Position numbers and translations under genes: made by a program
Shown here: piece after piece, positions 34,272-46,667 of the stretch
Position numbering within the stretch: the first letter of the stretch is position 1
Layout of the letters: every line of letters starts with the position of its first letter
The notes under the pieces: model-generated
What the model was told of the DNA's origin: nothing
Database searches by the model: none
Seen by the model: only the letters and a program-made list of their open reading frames with translations
Origin: Calocera cornea HHB12733
Lineage: Eukaryota > Basidiomycota > Dacrymycetes > Dacrymycetales > Dacrymycetaceae
Assembly: GCA_001632435.1 (NCBI GenBank)
Contig: KV423935.1
Location: 186,001-250,000 of the forward strand
DNA: 64,000 bases
Direction: 5' to 3'

Positions 34272-36158
34272 CTACCGGGCCTCGGGCTCATGAGTCGTCG
34301 GCGCAAGCGGGACACTCTCGTCCTGCTTCTCCTCCCTCCCCCACTCCTGATCCACACTCGCACTCATGCTTACCTGCTTCATGCCCGCGCTGCTGACGAG
34401 CCCAAGCGCACAAATCCCCGCAGTGATCTTCCACAGCGTCGAGAGGCTCAGCGCAAACGCGTCCCGGACGTCGTCCCGTAGCGGCAGGGGAAGGCCCGCA
34501 ATCTGCGGGATCGCCGCGTACGCTATGTCTGCCCCCGCCGGGAGCTGCTGGGAGAACCCAGCGGGCAACGTCCGCCGCAGCTCGTTCTGCAGCACCGCTG
34601 CGCCGATAGTGACCCCGAACGTGTTCGCGGCCGTGCGGAGGAAGTTGAAGAAGGCGAGCGCGTGCGCGTTCTGGCTCGCCGGGAGCGGGGCGAGCACGGG
34701 GAACTCGGTGCTGATCCAGAGTACTCCCAGCCCGGCGCTCGTCAGCATCTGGTAGAGCACCCACTCGGCGGTCGTGCTGTCCTTCGTGAGCGTCGAGAGG
34801 AGGGCGAAGCCGACGATGGCCACCACCCACGCGGCGACGTTCGGCGCTACGTAGTGGTTCGTGAGCGCGACGGTGACGCCCGTGAGGATCGAGCACGGGG
34901 AGATTGTCAGCGTGGACGGGAGGAACTGGACTGCCGATCGCACGGGGGAGGCGAGCATCGTGCTCTGGAAGTAGACTGGGAGGTAGTACACGAACAGGAG
35001 GGAGACGAGCCCGTGCACGAACGTCCCTACGAACCCGGAGAGTGTGGTCCGGTTCGTCAGGAGGTTGAGAGGCACCATCCGCTCGCCCACGGCGAAGAAG
35101 GCTTCGTACACTAGGAAGAGGACGATACCGAGCAGGCCGATTATGAGGGGAATGACGATCTGCGAGGACGACCAGGGGTGGTCGATTCCCCCTTGAACCA
35201 GGGCGATCGCCGAGGATGTCGTGGCGCCTATGACGATCGCGTTCCCTCTACACACCTTGAGTTCTCCCTTTGCGCACATGACAGGACGCACTCACATCCA
35301 GTCCACCCTCTGCAACTTCCCCCTCCACGACCCCGGCGGCCGCTTAAGCCTCAAGCACCACCAGACCATCCCGCCCGCGCCGGCACAGAGCGGCAAGTTC
35401 ATCCAGAAGAGCCACCTCCACTGCCCGCTCTGCGCGAGCACGCCCCCGATCAACGGCCCGGTCGCGCTCGCGACAGCCCACACGCACGCGATGAGCGCCT
35501 CGTACGTGCCTCGCTCGCGCAGGGGGACGAGGTCTGCCACGACGATGTCGGAGAGGGCGATCATCCCGCCGCCTCCCAGCCCTTGCACGGTGCGGCCTGC
35601 GATCATCGTTTGCATGTTTGTGGCTGCGCCGGAGATGGCAGAGCCGACCGTGAAGAGGAGGATGAACGCCTGCAGTGTTGCCTGCCTGCCGAACACCTGG
35701 GCCAGGTTCCCAGAGAGCGGCAGCACCGCGGTCTGGGCGAGGGTGAACGCGCTCCCGACCCAGACGAAGCTCGTCGACCCCGGGAGGTCAGCGACGATGG
35801 TGGGAAGAGCGGTGGCAATCGAGGAGAGGTCCAGGGCCGCGAGCCAGACTACCAGGCCGAGGGAGAGGAGGATGATCCAGAATCCCAGGTCCCTCCTGAA
35901 CCTCGGCTCGGGGACGTCGGCGGGAGCGTCGGCTGGCTCTTGCGTCTGCTTGAACCCCAGGGTCGGGGCATCGGCTTGGTGTTCAGTTTCAGCTTCTTTT
36001 CCCTCCAGATCCGGGGTGGGGGCGTCGGATGGGGCGGGCGTTTGGGCTTGGGCTTGGATGGCGGGCGGGACAGCTACCGGGCAGACTGCCGTGCCGGTCG
36101 GGGAGGCAGAGGTCGACCCGTGACTGCGGTCCGGGAATGTTGACGGTGGGGATGACAT
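34272..36158 (-). CDS. DHA2-family MFS drug/H+ antiporter, 14 TM (copy 1, inverted relative to copies 2-4)
   Basis: Probable multidrug or toxin efflux pump of the DHA2 (14-helix) MFS family. Exons 36158-35296 and 35247-34272 with a 48-nt intron give 612 residues. Seen: DLSSIATALPTIVADL (motif D), GNLAQVFGRQATL (motif A, after helix 2), RTVQGLGGGGMIALSDIVVAD, and the DHA2 motif C-like GGVLAQSGQWRWLFWMNLP. The second half begins IGNAIVIGATTSSAIAL. The N-terminal tail (about 90 residues) is Pro/Ala-rich and longer than in copies 2-4. It is nearly identical to copy 2, is its mirror image, and shares promoter sequence with it. The intron is phase 2 after W-x in all four copies. Substrates unknown. 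Confidence 0.93.
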
Positions 36159-36872
36159 GGTAGATCACCGCAGTAGGTCTCTATGCAGTCCCCGCTGCAT
36201 ACGCGGTCTTGTTCGCTGTCCCGTCTGTGAGGTGAGGCATTTGAGGAGCGGGATCCATTTGCACAGGGCGTGGGAGTGGGAGACTGCAGTGCAGGCGGCC
36301 GCCCAGCGGCTGGAAGGATGCGGGCCCGCCCTTCCTCTCGGCCGGAGGGACAGACCCTTGATGCATATGGTCACATACGGTAATGTGGGGAACTTTTCAG
36401 AGGGCCAAGTAACGATCAGAAGAAGAGAAGATGAGGTACAGAGGTCTGCTGCCGGAGAGGGCACCTGGATGGCGGTCGATGGGAGCGTGTATGAGCTGCC
36501 GGATTCGAGGATGCCAAGCCGGTCAGATCAGCGCCAGCTACCAGGTCGACGAGACTACAATGTTCAAGTCAGCGAGCCATTCACAGAGACGAGATGAGCA
36601 GAACCCAATGGCCTTGTTATTAAACGTCCGCGGGCGTCTCAAGGACGACTGCCGGAGCCGGCTCGACTCCGGTACCGGGCGTTGGCTCGGAGTAGTTCAT
36701 GACCGACGTGCCGAGCGGGATGCTAGTAGGCCACTCAGTTCTGCGCCGCAGTCCCCGACTGCACGCTTCAGATGCATCCCGATTCGTAATCGCATCGATT
36801 CACAACACGGGACAGCGAACAAGTCTGCATATGCAGCAGGCATCTCATAGGGGCCTGCCGTGATCTACCATG
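36156..36872. promoter_or_regulatory. Shared divergent promoter with mirrored start-proximal arms
   Basis: About 711 bp separate the two inverted MFS genes. The roughly 70 bp before each start are inverted repeats: the left arm at 36156-36227 and the reverse complement of 36805-36872 share GGTAGATCAC, GCTGCATA and the identical 17-mer CTTGTTCGCTGTCCCGT. The middle does not look mirrored. The duplication therefore carried proximal promoter sequence with it. Confidence 0.8.
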
Positions 36873-38671
36873 TCGTCCACCACCCTCCCGGACTACGGCT
36901 CGACCCGCGCCTCCCCAACGGGGCCCCGGTCATCGACCGGCGGAGCGGCCAGCCCAACCGCCGCGCCCTCCCCACCCGCCGCAGCTCCAGCAATAAACCG
37001 CGCCCAAGCCGACGCTCCCGCCGACCTCCCCGCGCCGGGGTTCAAAAAGGACGTGGGGTTCTGGATCATCCTCCTCTCCCTCGGGCTCGTAATCTGGCTG
37101 GCAGCGCTCGACCTCTCCTCGATCGCCACCGCCCTCCCGACGATCGTCGCCGACCTCCCGGGGTCGACGAGCTTCGTCTGGGTCGGGAGCGCGTTCACCC
37201 TCGCCCAGACCGCGGTGCTGCCGCTCTCTGGGAACCTGGCCCAGGTGTTCGGCAGGCAGGCAACACTGCAGGCGTTCATCACCCTCTTCGCGGTCGGCTC
37301 TGCCATCTCCGGTGCAGCCACAAACATGCAGACGATGATCGCAGGCCGCACGGTGCAAGGGCTGGGAGGCGGCGGGATGATCGCCCTCTCCGACATCGTC
37401 GTGGCAGACCTCGTGCCCCTCCGCGAAAGAGGCACGTACGAGGCGATCCTCGCGTGCGTGTGGGCGTTCGCGAGCGCCGTGGGGCCGCCTATCGGGGGTG
37501 TGCTCGCGCAGAGCGGGCAGTGGAGGTGGCTGTTCTGGATGAACCTGCCGCTGTGCGCAGGCGCGGGGGGGATGGTCTGGTGGTTCTTGAGGCTCAAGAG
37601 GCCGCCGGGGAGCTGGAGGAGGAAGCTGCGCAGGGTGGATTGGATGTGAGCGTTTCCCGTCACTGGCGACCTGCACCAGCTGACAAGGTCGCTAGAGGAA
37701 ACGCAATCGTCATAGGCGCCACGACCTCGGCCGCGATCGCGCTCGTAGGAGGGGGGGTCGACCACCCCTGGTCCTCCTCACAGATCCTCGTCCCGCTCAT
37801 AATCGGCCTGCTCGGCATCGTCCTCTTCCTAGTGTACGAAGCCTTCTTCGCGCTCGGCGAGCGTATGGTGCCGCTCTCGCTGCTCACGAACCGGACCACC
37901 CTCTCCGGCTTCATAGGGACGTTCGTGCACGGGCTCGTCTCCCTCCTGTTCGTGTACTACCTCCCAGTCTACTTCCAGAGCACGATGCTCGCCTCCCCCG
38001 TGCGCTCGGCCCTCCAGTTCCTCCCGTCCACGCTGACAATCTCCCCGTGCTCGATCCTCACGGGCGTCACCGTCGCGCTCACAAACCACTACGTAGTGCC
38101 GAACGTCGCCGCGTGGGTGGTGGCCATCGTCGGCTTCGCCCTCCTCTCGACGCTCACGAAGGACAGCACGACCGCCGAGTGGGTGCTCTACCAGATGCTG
38201 ACGAGCGCCGGGCTGGGCGTGCTCTGGATCAGCACCGAGTTCCCCGTGCTCGCCCCGCTCCCGTCGAGCCAGAACGCGCACGCGCTCGCCTTCTTCAACT
38301 TCCTTCGCACGGCCGCGAACACGTTCGGGGTCACCATCGGCGCAGCGGTGCTGCAGAACGAGCTGCGGCGGACGTTGCCCGCTGCGTTCTCCCAGCAGCT
38401 CCCGGCGGGGGCAGACATAGCGTACGCGGGGATCCCGCAGATTGCGGGTCTGCCCCTGCCGCTGCGGGACGACGTCCGGGACGCGTTTGCGCTGAGCCTC
38501 TCGACGCTCTGGAAGATCACTGCGGGGATTTGTGCGCTTGGGCTGGTCAGCAGCGCGGGCATGAAGCAGGTTAGCATGAATGGGAGTGTGGATGCAGAGT
38601 GGGGCAGGGAGGAGAAGAAGGACGAGAGTGTCCCCCTTGCGGCTACGACGCATGAGCAGGAGGCGGGGTAG
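36870..38671 (+). CDS. DHA2-family MFS drug/H+ antiporter (copy 2)
   Basis: Exons 36870-37645 and 37696-38671 with a 50-nt intron give 583 residues. It differs from copy 1 by scattered substitutions and a shorter tail. Conserved blocks include KKDVGFWIILLSLGLVIWLA, GNLAQVFGRQATL, GGVLAQSGQWRWLFWMNLP, GIPQIAGLPLPLRDDVRDAF and the last helix ICALGLVSSAGMKQVSM. The 14-helix pattern is complete, so it looks functional. The intron sits at the same phase-2 site as in copies 1, 3 and 4. It lies head-to-head with copy 1. Confidence 0.94.
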
Positions 38672-38993
38672 ATCAGGTGTATGGATATTGTCATACAATG
38701 TACAGTACTCGCACGTTAGAGACAATCAGCTGTGCAAGGGCTTGCCAACTCCACGATACTCTCAACGGCCCGAATGTTCGTCCGAAGTTACACGATGGCG
38801 AGGGTCTGCGACTCCTGCCAAGTCCTCCGGAGTGTGTCTGTCCCTGACTCATCGCTTGGGAGTCCGGGCATGTTCTCCGCAGCTCTTGTTCCCATGGATA
38901 TCGAATCCTAACATGTCCAAGGAGCAGTCGCACCGAGCAGGACACGCTGCAAGCCTGCCCGCTCTCGAGCGTCTCCTCACCTTGACGGCCACC

Positions 38994-40786
38994 ATGTCCT
39001 CGAGCGCCGTCCCCGACTATGGTGCAACCCGAGCAATGCCGACCGACTCCAACTCCAACTCCGAGCCGAAGCCGGTCGCGGAGCCGACGCCTGTGGTCAA
39101 CACGGCCGTCCTCTCCGCCGAATCCGACATCGACGTCGACACCCCAGCAGCTGGGTTCAAGAAAGATCTCGGGTTCTGGATCATCCTCGTCTCGCTCGGG
39201 CTCGTCTTATGGCTCACCGCACTCGACCTGAGTGTCGTCTCGACGGCGCTGCCAACGATCGTCGCCGATCTGCCCGGATCGACGTCGTTCGTCTGGGTCG
39301 GGAGCGCGTTCACGCTCGCCTCGACCGCCGTCCTCCCACTGTCTGGCAACCTCGCCCAGCTGTTCGGCAGGCAAGCCACGCTCGAAGGGTTCATCGCCCT
39401 CTTCACCCTTGGATCGGCCATCACGGGCGCAGCGAGGAACATGCCGATGATGATCGCCGGGCGCACGATCCAGGGCTTCGGAGGTGGGGGCCTGATGGCC
39501 CTCCAGAACATCATCGTCGCGGACCTCGTCCCTCTGCGCGAGCGCGGCCTCTACCAGTCGATTCTTGCTACCGTGTACGCCTTCGCCAGCGCCGTGGGTC
39601 CGCCCCTGGGTGGTGCGCTCGCCCAGGCGGGTCAGTGGAGATGGATATTTTGGATGAACCTGCCTCTGTGCGGGGCGGCGATGGTGATGATCTGGCGGTT
39701 CTTGAAGCTCAAGCGGCCCGGGGGTTCGTGGAGGAGAAAGCTGAGGAGGATCAACTGGATGTGCGTCGCCCTCCACTCCCCTTTCAACGAAGATGCTGAT
39801 ATTAAAGTAGAGGAAACGCGATCGTCATGGGCGCTGCGACGCTCACCATCTTCGCACTCACGCAAGGCGGGATCGATCACCCCTGGGCGTCCTACCAGAT
39901 CCTTGTACCACTCATCATCGGGCTTGTGGGGATCGGTGTCTTCGTCCTGTACGAAGCATTCTTCGTGGTCGGCGAACCGATGGTACCGCTGTCCATGCTG
40001 GCGAATCGGACCGCGCTTTCCGGCTACCTGGGCGGGTTTATGCACGGTTTGATATCGATCCTGGTCCTCTACTACCTCCCCGTATTCTTCCAGAGTGCAA
40101 TGCTCGCAACACCGCTACGCTCCTCAGTGCAGTCACTGCCGACCGCGTTCACCATCGCCCCGTTGGCCATCGCCACAGGCATCAGCGTTACGCTCACGAA
40201 CCACTATGTGGCTCAAAACGTCCTCGGATGGGCAGTCTCCATCGTCGGCTTCGGCCTGTTGTCTACTCTCACAAAGGACAGCACGACCGCACAGTGGGTC
40301 GGGTATCAGATGCTGATGAGCGTCGGCGTCGGCATTCTCTGGAGCAGCATCCAGTACGCCGTACTTGCGCCCATCGCCAAGGGCCAAAATGCCCCAGCAC
40401 TCTCCTTCTTCGCCTTTACCCGCTCCGCTGCGAACACATTTGGCATCACGATCGGCGGCGCGGTGCTGCAGAATGAGCTGCGCCGGCGGCTTCCGGCGGC
40501 GTTCGGCCAGCTCTTCCCGGACGGAGTCGATATCGCCTACGCCGCAATTCCGCAGATTGCGAGCCTGGCGCAGCCGCTGCAGGACGAGGTGAGGGACGTG
40601 TTCGCAACGAGCTTGTCAACGCTTTGGAAGGTCACGGCGGGACTGTGTAGTTTTGGTCTGCTCTCGACCGTCCTGATGAAGCAGGTCACTCTGGCAACCC
40701 ATGTGGATGAGCAGTGGGGTAGGGAGGAGAAGAGGGACGAGAGAGTGCCTTTGGCTCCAGCGCAGCAGGAACGAGAGGAGGCATAG
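38994..40786 (+). CDS. DHA2-family MFS drug/H+ antiporter (copy 3)
   Basis: Exons 38994-39760 and 39811-40786 with a 50-nt intron give 580 residues. The start is the ATG in a good CCACCATG context. The N-terminal tail (SSSAVPDYGATRAMPTDSNS) resembles copy 4 rather than copies 1-2. Seen: FKKDLGFWIILVSLGLVLWL, GNLAQLFGRQATL, GGALAQAGQWRWIFWMNLPL, RGLYQSILATVYAFASAVGP. More diverged from copies 1-2 than those are from each other, and closest to copy 4. All catalytic-type MFS motifs are intact. Confidence 0.93.
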
Positions 40787-41101
40787 AATGGCATGCATAG
40801 CAAGATATTACCTGTACTGCACTTGCCTTGTCGTCGGCTGGTACAGCTGAGAATAATAATATCTAATATTCAACCGAGACTAGTAATCCGAATGACGGGC
40901 TGAACATTACGAAATCGTAAGGGTTCCTACTAGCCAAGCCGAGCTGCGCTAAGTTCCTCTTGACCAACGCGATGAAGGATGCCCCGCAGCTTGTTCACAT
41001 GGATACCTAATCACAACATCTACAAGGTGCTTCGTCGATAGCACAAGCTTGCGACTTTCGGTCGACCTTAGGGCAAGCAGAACTTACACTGGGTGGGCAA
41101 C

Positions 41102-42904
41102 ATGTCATTCAGTGCAGTTCCCGATTACCGGGCGACTAGAGGGGCGTCGCCCACCAACGCCGAGCCAAAGCCTGCGGTCGAACCCACCCCTGCGATCACG
41201 ACGGTCACCATCTCCGCTGATCCCGACGTCGATGTCGACACCCCAGCAGCTGGGTTCAAGAAGGACCTCGGGTTCTGGATCATCCTCGTCTCTCTCGGCG
41301 TCGTCATATGGCTCGCCGCGCTCGACCTCAGCGTCGTCTCGACCGCATTGCCAATGATCGTTGCAGATCTGCCTGGATCGACATCTTTCGTCTGGGTTGG
41401 CAGCGCATTCACACTCGCCTCAACCGCTATCCTTCCTCTATCGGGTAACCTCGCCCAGCTATTCGGCAGGCAAGCGACCCTCGAGGGGTTCATCGCTATC
41501 TTCGCGCTGGGATCAGCCATTACGGGGGCGGCGAAGAACATGCCGACGATGATCGCAGGGCGAGGGCGGACGGTGCAGGGGCTAGGCGGGGGTGGGCTGC
41601 TCGCGCTCGAGAACATCATCATCGCGGATCTGGTGCCTCTGCGCCAGCGCGGGCTGTACGAGGCGCTTCTGGCGAGCGTGTGGGCGTTCGCGAGCGCGGT
41701 CGGGCCGCCAATGGGCGGTGCACTTGCTCAAGCTGGTCAGTGGACGTGGATATTCTGGATAAACCTCCCACCCTGTGGTGTAGCGGCAGTGATGGTTTGG
41801 TGGTTCTTGAAACTTAGGCGGCCGAGGGGGTCGTGGAGGCGCAAAGTGAAGAGGGTGAACTGGATGTGCGTATCCTCTGAATTATGTTTCCAAGGAAGGT
41901 ACTAAAATCCGAGCAGCGGGAACGCGATCGTCATGGGTGCTGCGACCTTAGCCATCCTTGCTCTTACGCAGGGAGGGATCGACCACCCCTGGGCATCGTA
42001 CCAAATCCTGATACCGCTCATCATCGGCCTCGTTGGAATCGGCGTCTTCCTCGTTTACGAGGCGTTCTTCGTGGTTGGGGAGCCAATGGTACCCCTGTCG
42101 ATGCTCACGAACCGGACGGTGCTGTCCGGCTACCTTGGTGCATTCATGCACGGATTGGTGTCCATTTTACTGCTGTACTACTTGCCGGTGTTCTTCCAGA
42201 GTGCGATGCTCGCGACACCGCTGCGGTCTTCGGTGCAATCTCTGCCTACGGCGTTCATCATCGCCCCATGGGCAATTATCACCGGCATCAGCGTGACCGT
42301 TACAAACCACTATGTCTTCCAGAACATTGCCGCCTGGGTGGTCTGCATCGTCGGATTTGTGCTACTTTCCACCCTAACAAAGGACAGCACCACCGCGCAA
42401 TGGGTTGGCTACCAGGTCGTGGCAAGCACAGGCGTCGGCATCCTCTGGAGCAGCACCGAATTCCCCGTGCTTGCACCTCTTACGACGGAGCAGAACGCCC
42501 AGGCGCTGTCCTTCTTCGCCTTCGTCCACACAGCAGCGAACACGTTCGGCATTACTATTGGAGGTGCAGTGCTGCAGAATGAGCTGCGCTCGCGACTCCC
42601 TGCTGCGTTCGGCCAGTTGTTCCCACTAGGCGTGGACATCGCGTATGCGGCGATCCCGCAGATCGCGAGCTTGCCTCAGCCGCTGCAGGACGAGGTGCGG
42701 GATGCGTTTGGGGCAAGCTTATCCACATTGTGGAAGGTGACGGCGGGACTGTGCGGGCTCGGATTGCTCACGAGCGTCCTGATGAAGCAGGTGACACTGG
42801 CGACCCACGTGGCTGAGCAATGGGGCAGGGAGGAGAAGAGGGACGAGAGAGTGCCTCTCGCGCCCGCGCGGAGGGAGCAGGACCGCGCAGAAGCAGAAAT
42901 ATAG
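41102..42904 (+). CDS. DHA2-family MFS drug/H+ antiporter (copy 4)
   Basis: Exons 41102-41865 and 41917-42904 with a 51-nt intron give 583 residues. Closest paralog is copy 3: both share DTPAAGFKKDLGFWIILVSL, YLGAFMHGL/YLGGFMHGL and ATLAILALTQGGIDHPW-like blocks. One local oddity is RGRTVQGLGGGGLLALENI, which carries an extra Gly-Arg before the family's RTVQG, a two-residue insertion. The rest aligns without gaps. The stop is 42904. The start at 41102 follows from MSFSAVPDY matching MSSSAVPDY of copy 3. Confidence 0.93.
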
Positions 42905-42965
42905 AATGCATGCGATTAATGACGGAGTATGATACATTGTACAACGCGCATCCGCGGGGCCCCAG

Positions 42966-44170
42966 CTACTCCAGCTTCTTCCCCTGCTCCTCGACAAACT
43001 CCCACAGCTCCTGCCCCTTCTTCTCGTCCTTCGTGTCCGCCCTGGCGTACCCCACTCTCGCCCAAGGCCAGAAGAATGTCCCTCCCAGCCCTGCCGTCTC
43101 CGGGGCGGTCCCCGCCCAAAGCTGGGTCAGCACCCCCAGCGGATCGGGACGGTAGTCCACCACGTAGTCCATGAGGAACCTGGTGACGGGCGGGGCGTGC
43201 CGATTCACTTCCGTCCGTGTGTTCCCCGGGTTGAGCGCGGTGGCGACGATCCCCTGGGAGGCGTACCGCCGGTGCAGCTCTTGCGTGAAACAGGCGATCG
43301 CCCATTTTGTCTGGCAGTGCTGCAGGAAGGAGGTGGCTTTGAGCGAGCGCTCGGGCGTGGCCGTTATCGTGGACCAGTCGACGCCGCCCGTGGGGGCCCA
43401 GGCGTTAGCGCTAGAAGGGGGTCAGACGATGAGCATGCACGTGTGGACGTGTTGGCTCACTTGGAGGAGACGTTAATCACGCGGACTTTCCCGTCCGGCG
43501 CTGTCTTTGCGGATGATAGAAGGACGGGCAGGAGCAGCATCGTGAGGTATGCATGACCTATACAATCGTCAGACGAACCTTCTCACGCAGAAGTGAAATC
43601 CACGCACCGACAAAGCCCGTGCCAAACGTGAGGTCCAACCCCTGCTTCGTGAGCAACTCGACCGGCTGGCCCATCGTGCCGCTACAAAAGCCCCCCCTCA
43701 TCAGCACCCGTCTTCTCCCTCCAGATCACAACCACATGCCGACTCACGCATTATTAAACAGCATATCCAACCTCTTCTCCCTCCCCCTAAACTCCTCCAC
43801 AGCGCGCTTGACGCTCTGCAGGTCACCCAGGTCTAGCTGCAGCACATGGATCGAGTTGTTGCTCGTCTCGACCGAGAGCTCCGCCGCGGCTTCTTCGCCC
43901 TTCTCGAGCGAGCGCGAGGCGAGGTAGACGGTGCAGTTGTGTTTTGCCAGGTACTACAACGTATTCCACGGTCATATTAGCTCGCTGGTTCTGGCTGTGG
44001 TCGAGGGAAAGGATACGCACCTTAGCAGTCAGCCTCCCCAGCCCACTATTGCCTCCCGTAACGAGAGCGACCTTCCCGGTCAAGTCTGGAATATCATCCA
44101 CGCTCCAGGCCGGCGCAGGCGGCCACATCTGCTGCCATTGCTCGTTGACTCCCGATATGAAGTTTCCCAT
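42966..44170 (-). CDS. Short-chain dehydrogenase/reductase (protochlorophyllide-reductase-like/extended, copy C)
   Basis: SDR with a 30-residue pre-domain: MGNFISGVNEQWQQMWPPAP then DLTGKVALVTGGNSGLGRLTAK. The next exon reads YLAKHNCTVYLASRSLEKGE and NNA, followed by GTMGQPVELLTKQGLDLTFG. The C-terminal exon holds TRTEVNRHAPPVTRFLMDY and TFFWPWARVGYARADTKDEKK to the stop at 42966. It is built from four or more exons. The catalytic Ser/Tyr exon (near 43600-43250) was not worked out base by base. The gene at 52000-53121 is a paralog with the same pre-domain, same introns and same FWPWARVG end, lying 8 kb away on the opposite strand. Substrate unknown. Confidence 0.82.
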
Positions 44171-44703
44171 TTCGGCGGCTGATGTTCGTTAAGTTATGTT
44201 CGGTATTGTTCAGTACAGATTCGGTGCAGGTTCAAGTGCATGCGCAGGCGGTCTGGCGGTCTTGTATGTACAGTACGTACATCCGCCGCCGCATCGGCTA
44301 TGGGAGGAGCAGGACGTCATCCCCCGTCCGGCCACTTCCAACCCGCCCGCACACGCCCGAAATCAGTCAGGTGCAGTGACGGCGCTCGGTGTGCACTCCC
44401 GCCGAGCCAGCGCTTTGTACAGCTCCTGGTTGCACGGGCGCTTGTTGCCGTGGGAGTGCAAGGGTCCGGACGGCTGGCCCAGTCCCGAGCCTCGCCGACT
44501 CGGATGGGTGAGATCGTCCCGCCCACACCGACGCTGGTCCGCTCATCGCCCGCCTCCTCCGGACAAACATCCGGATATTCTAGGCCGGCTCCGCACGGGT
44601 ATGATATGACCACCGCAAGCCGGGCGGAGACTGTGAATACACAATTACAAGTGATCAAGTGAGCACTCCGGTTACTCTGCGTACCTAGCGCCTCTGAGTG
44701 CTG
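44171..44703. other. Intergenic between SDR start and RPC6 3' end
   Basis: About 530 bp, CG-rich, with no recognised gene. It is expected to hold the SDR promoter. Confidence 0.5.
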
Positions 44704-46349
44704 CTAGTACTCCTCCTCGAACGGCTGCTCCGCCTCGTACCCAATCTCCATGCCCCCTCCCTCTCCATCCTCCTCGTCCCACGTGCCCTCCCCCTCGCCT
44801 TCTCCTTCCCCATCCCCATCCCCATCCCGCTCCTCCTCAGGCCCGTCCACATCACCCACCCTCCCCACCCTCCCCTTCCCCTTATCCACCCGTCTCGGCA
44901 CATCCGGCAGAAGCCATTCATCATAGTACGTACAGTCCCTGGCGTTCACAGGCCCCTTAGGCGCGCAGAAGTCGAACACCTCGCACAGCCCGCAAGGGAC
45001 CTCGGTCAGCCCGGAGGCGTAGGATTCCCGGCGCAGCGCGCGGTACACGCTCGAGGAGAAGGACGAGGGCGAGGTGAAGTTGATGTCGTAGTTGAATGCT
45101 GGGGAGTCGGAGCGGGAGCGGGAGCGAGAACGAGAGGGCGAGCGGGAGGCGCGCCGTTTCTTGCGGGATTTCCGGCCGTCGGGCTCGGAGTCGTCCTCAG
45201 AGTCGTCAGAGCGTGAGGACCGCTTGCGCTTCTTGCTCCCCGAGCGACCGCGCGAGGCGTCAGACCCCTCGCCCTCCTCTTCGGAATCCTCATCATCGGA
45301 CCGCTCCCTCCGCTTGGACCTCTTCTTCCTCCTCCGCCTATCCTCCTCACTCTCACTCTCACTCACAACCCTCTTCCTCTTCCTCCTCCTGTCCCGTTCC
45401 CTCTCCCTCTCTCGGCTCCCTTCCTCCTCACTATCCTCCCCCCTCCACCCCCCGGCACCAGGCAGACTCTCCACCTTCCCATCAAACACGAGCACCTCGA
45501 GCAGGCTCTGCACGTGCTCCTCCTCCAGCTTTACCTCTGTGAGGCCGGACGTGTGTATGAACCGCCTGATGTCTGACAGGGAGGGGTACTTGTCCGTGCG
45601 CGAGGTAGGCCAGACTTGGTAGGCGTCGCCGATGAATGTCTGCAAGGCACGGGGTGAGCCTGGCACTTCTCAGGATCTGAAGGAGGGGAGACGGGAAGAG
45701 AGAGGGCATGAGCAACGCACCTTCTTCTCAATAAACGTATAAACAGCCTGCAGCAGTCCCTCGATGAACCCCACATCCAGCTCATTATCATTGAACCACG
45801 GCCCGCCCGTGAGCTCCACGCTCGGCTTGAGCCCAAACAGCATGTACGTCTTCCGCGTGGGGTACTTGACGTTCTTCACGGCCTTGACCAGCTGCCGCTG
45901 CTCGAGCGCCTTCAGGCAACGGTTCATGACCGTCATGTGCAGGTTGGTCTTCGCTTTGAGCGTTTTGGTCCAGATGCCTTCGTTCCCTACTAAGGAGATG
46001 TGTTGGTACACAATCGCTTCATCCCCCGCCATGGCGCCCATGCTGCACCATAGCACATCAGCACCTGCCCCTCGCACAGTACTCAAAACACCACTCACAT
46101 CCTCGCCTCCTTCGCCCTCACCTGCTTGAACACCGGCTTGCCGCCCCTGCCCCCCTCCCGGCTCAGCTTGATCAGATTCTTCCTCAGCAGTCCATTCATC
46201 GCCTCCTGCAGCTGGGCGAGCGGGAAGTCGGGACACTGCCGCTCGATCTCCCGCTGCGAGAGGTGCTCGGTGTCCGAGACGGCTTTGTAGACCATTAGTT
46301 CGGCCGCGGAGAGACCCGCCATGGGAGCAGAGTCTGCTCGGGGTGGCAT
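44704..46349 (-). CDS. RPC34: RNA polymerase III subunit RPC6 (Rpc34/POLR3F) with a low-complexity insertion
   Basis: Pol III subunit of the RPC82/34/31 module that binds Brf1 and helps open promoters. Start MPPRADSAPMAGLSAAELMVY at 46349; three exons joined at RAKEARI|MGAMAGDEAIVYQHI and FIEKK|TFIGDAYQVWPTSRT. Seen: two winged-helix domains (LVGNEGIWTKTLKAKTNLHM; LKALEQRQLVKAVKNVKYP), WFNDNELDVGFIEGLLQAV, and a C-terminal Cys cluster (CGLCEVFDFCAPKGPVNARDC) matching the [4Fe-4S] site of POLR3F. Between winged-helix 3 (DIRRFIHTSGLTEVKLEEE) and the Cys cluster sits about 150 residues of RE-, RS-, KKRS- and acidic repeats that are not part of the usual 310-320-residue subunit. A second acidic Glu/Asp/Gly tail follows the Cys cluster. 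The family call is firm. Confidence 0.92.
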
Positions 46350-46667
46350 GGTGGACTCTTGATCTCTGTGCTGCCTCTAGAGGGAGAAATGAAGCAGGGT
46401 ATATGGGTACAACCCGGTGTTGCGAGTGTCGGAGGGTGGCCAAGTCAGACTCTGCAGGACCCTTCCCCACCTGCAGGCAAGAGAAGCTCAATATTTGCCT
46501 CCGGCTTCTTCACGGCCTCAACTTTCGCGTCCCTTGCACGCGCCGCCACCCGCACGCGACGACATCCACCACATCCTGGCCACCGTACCGTCCTACGACT
46601 TCGACAGAGCTCCCCATCTGCTTATCATCCAAAGCCGCAATTGCACTGAGCGGAATCAGTAGCGAAT

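Noticed and set aside
44700..45620. Plus-strand Ser/Arg-rich frames opposite RPC6
   Set aside because: Antisense reading of the RS/RE repeat segment; the minus strand has the full RPC6 domains.
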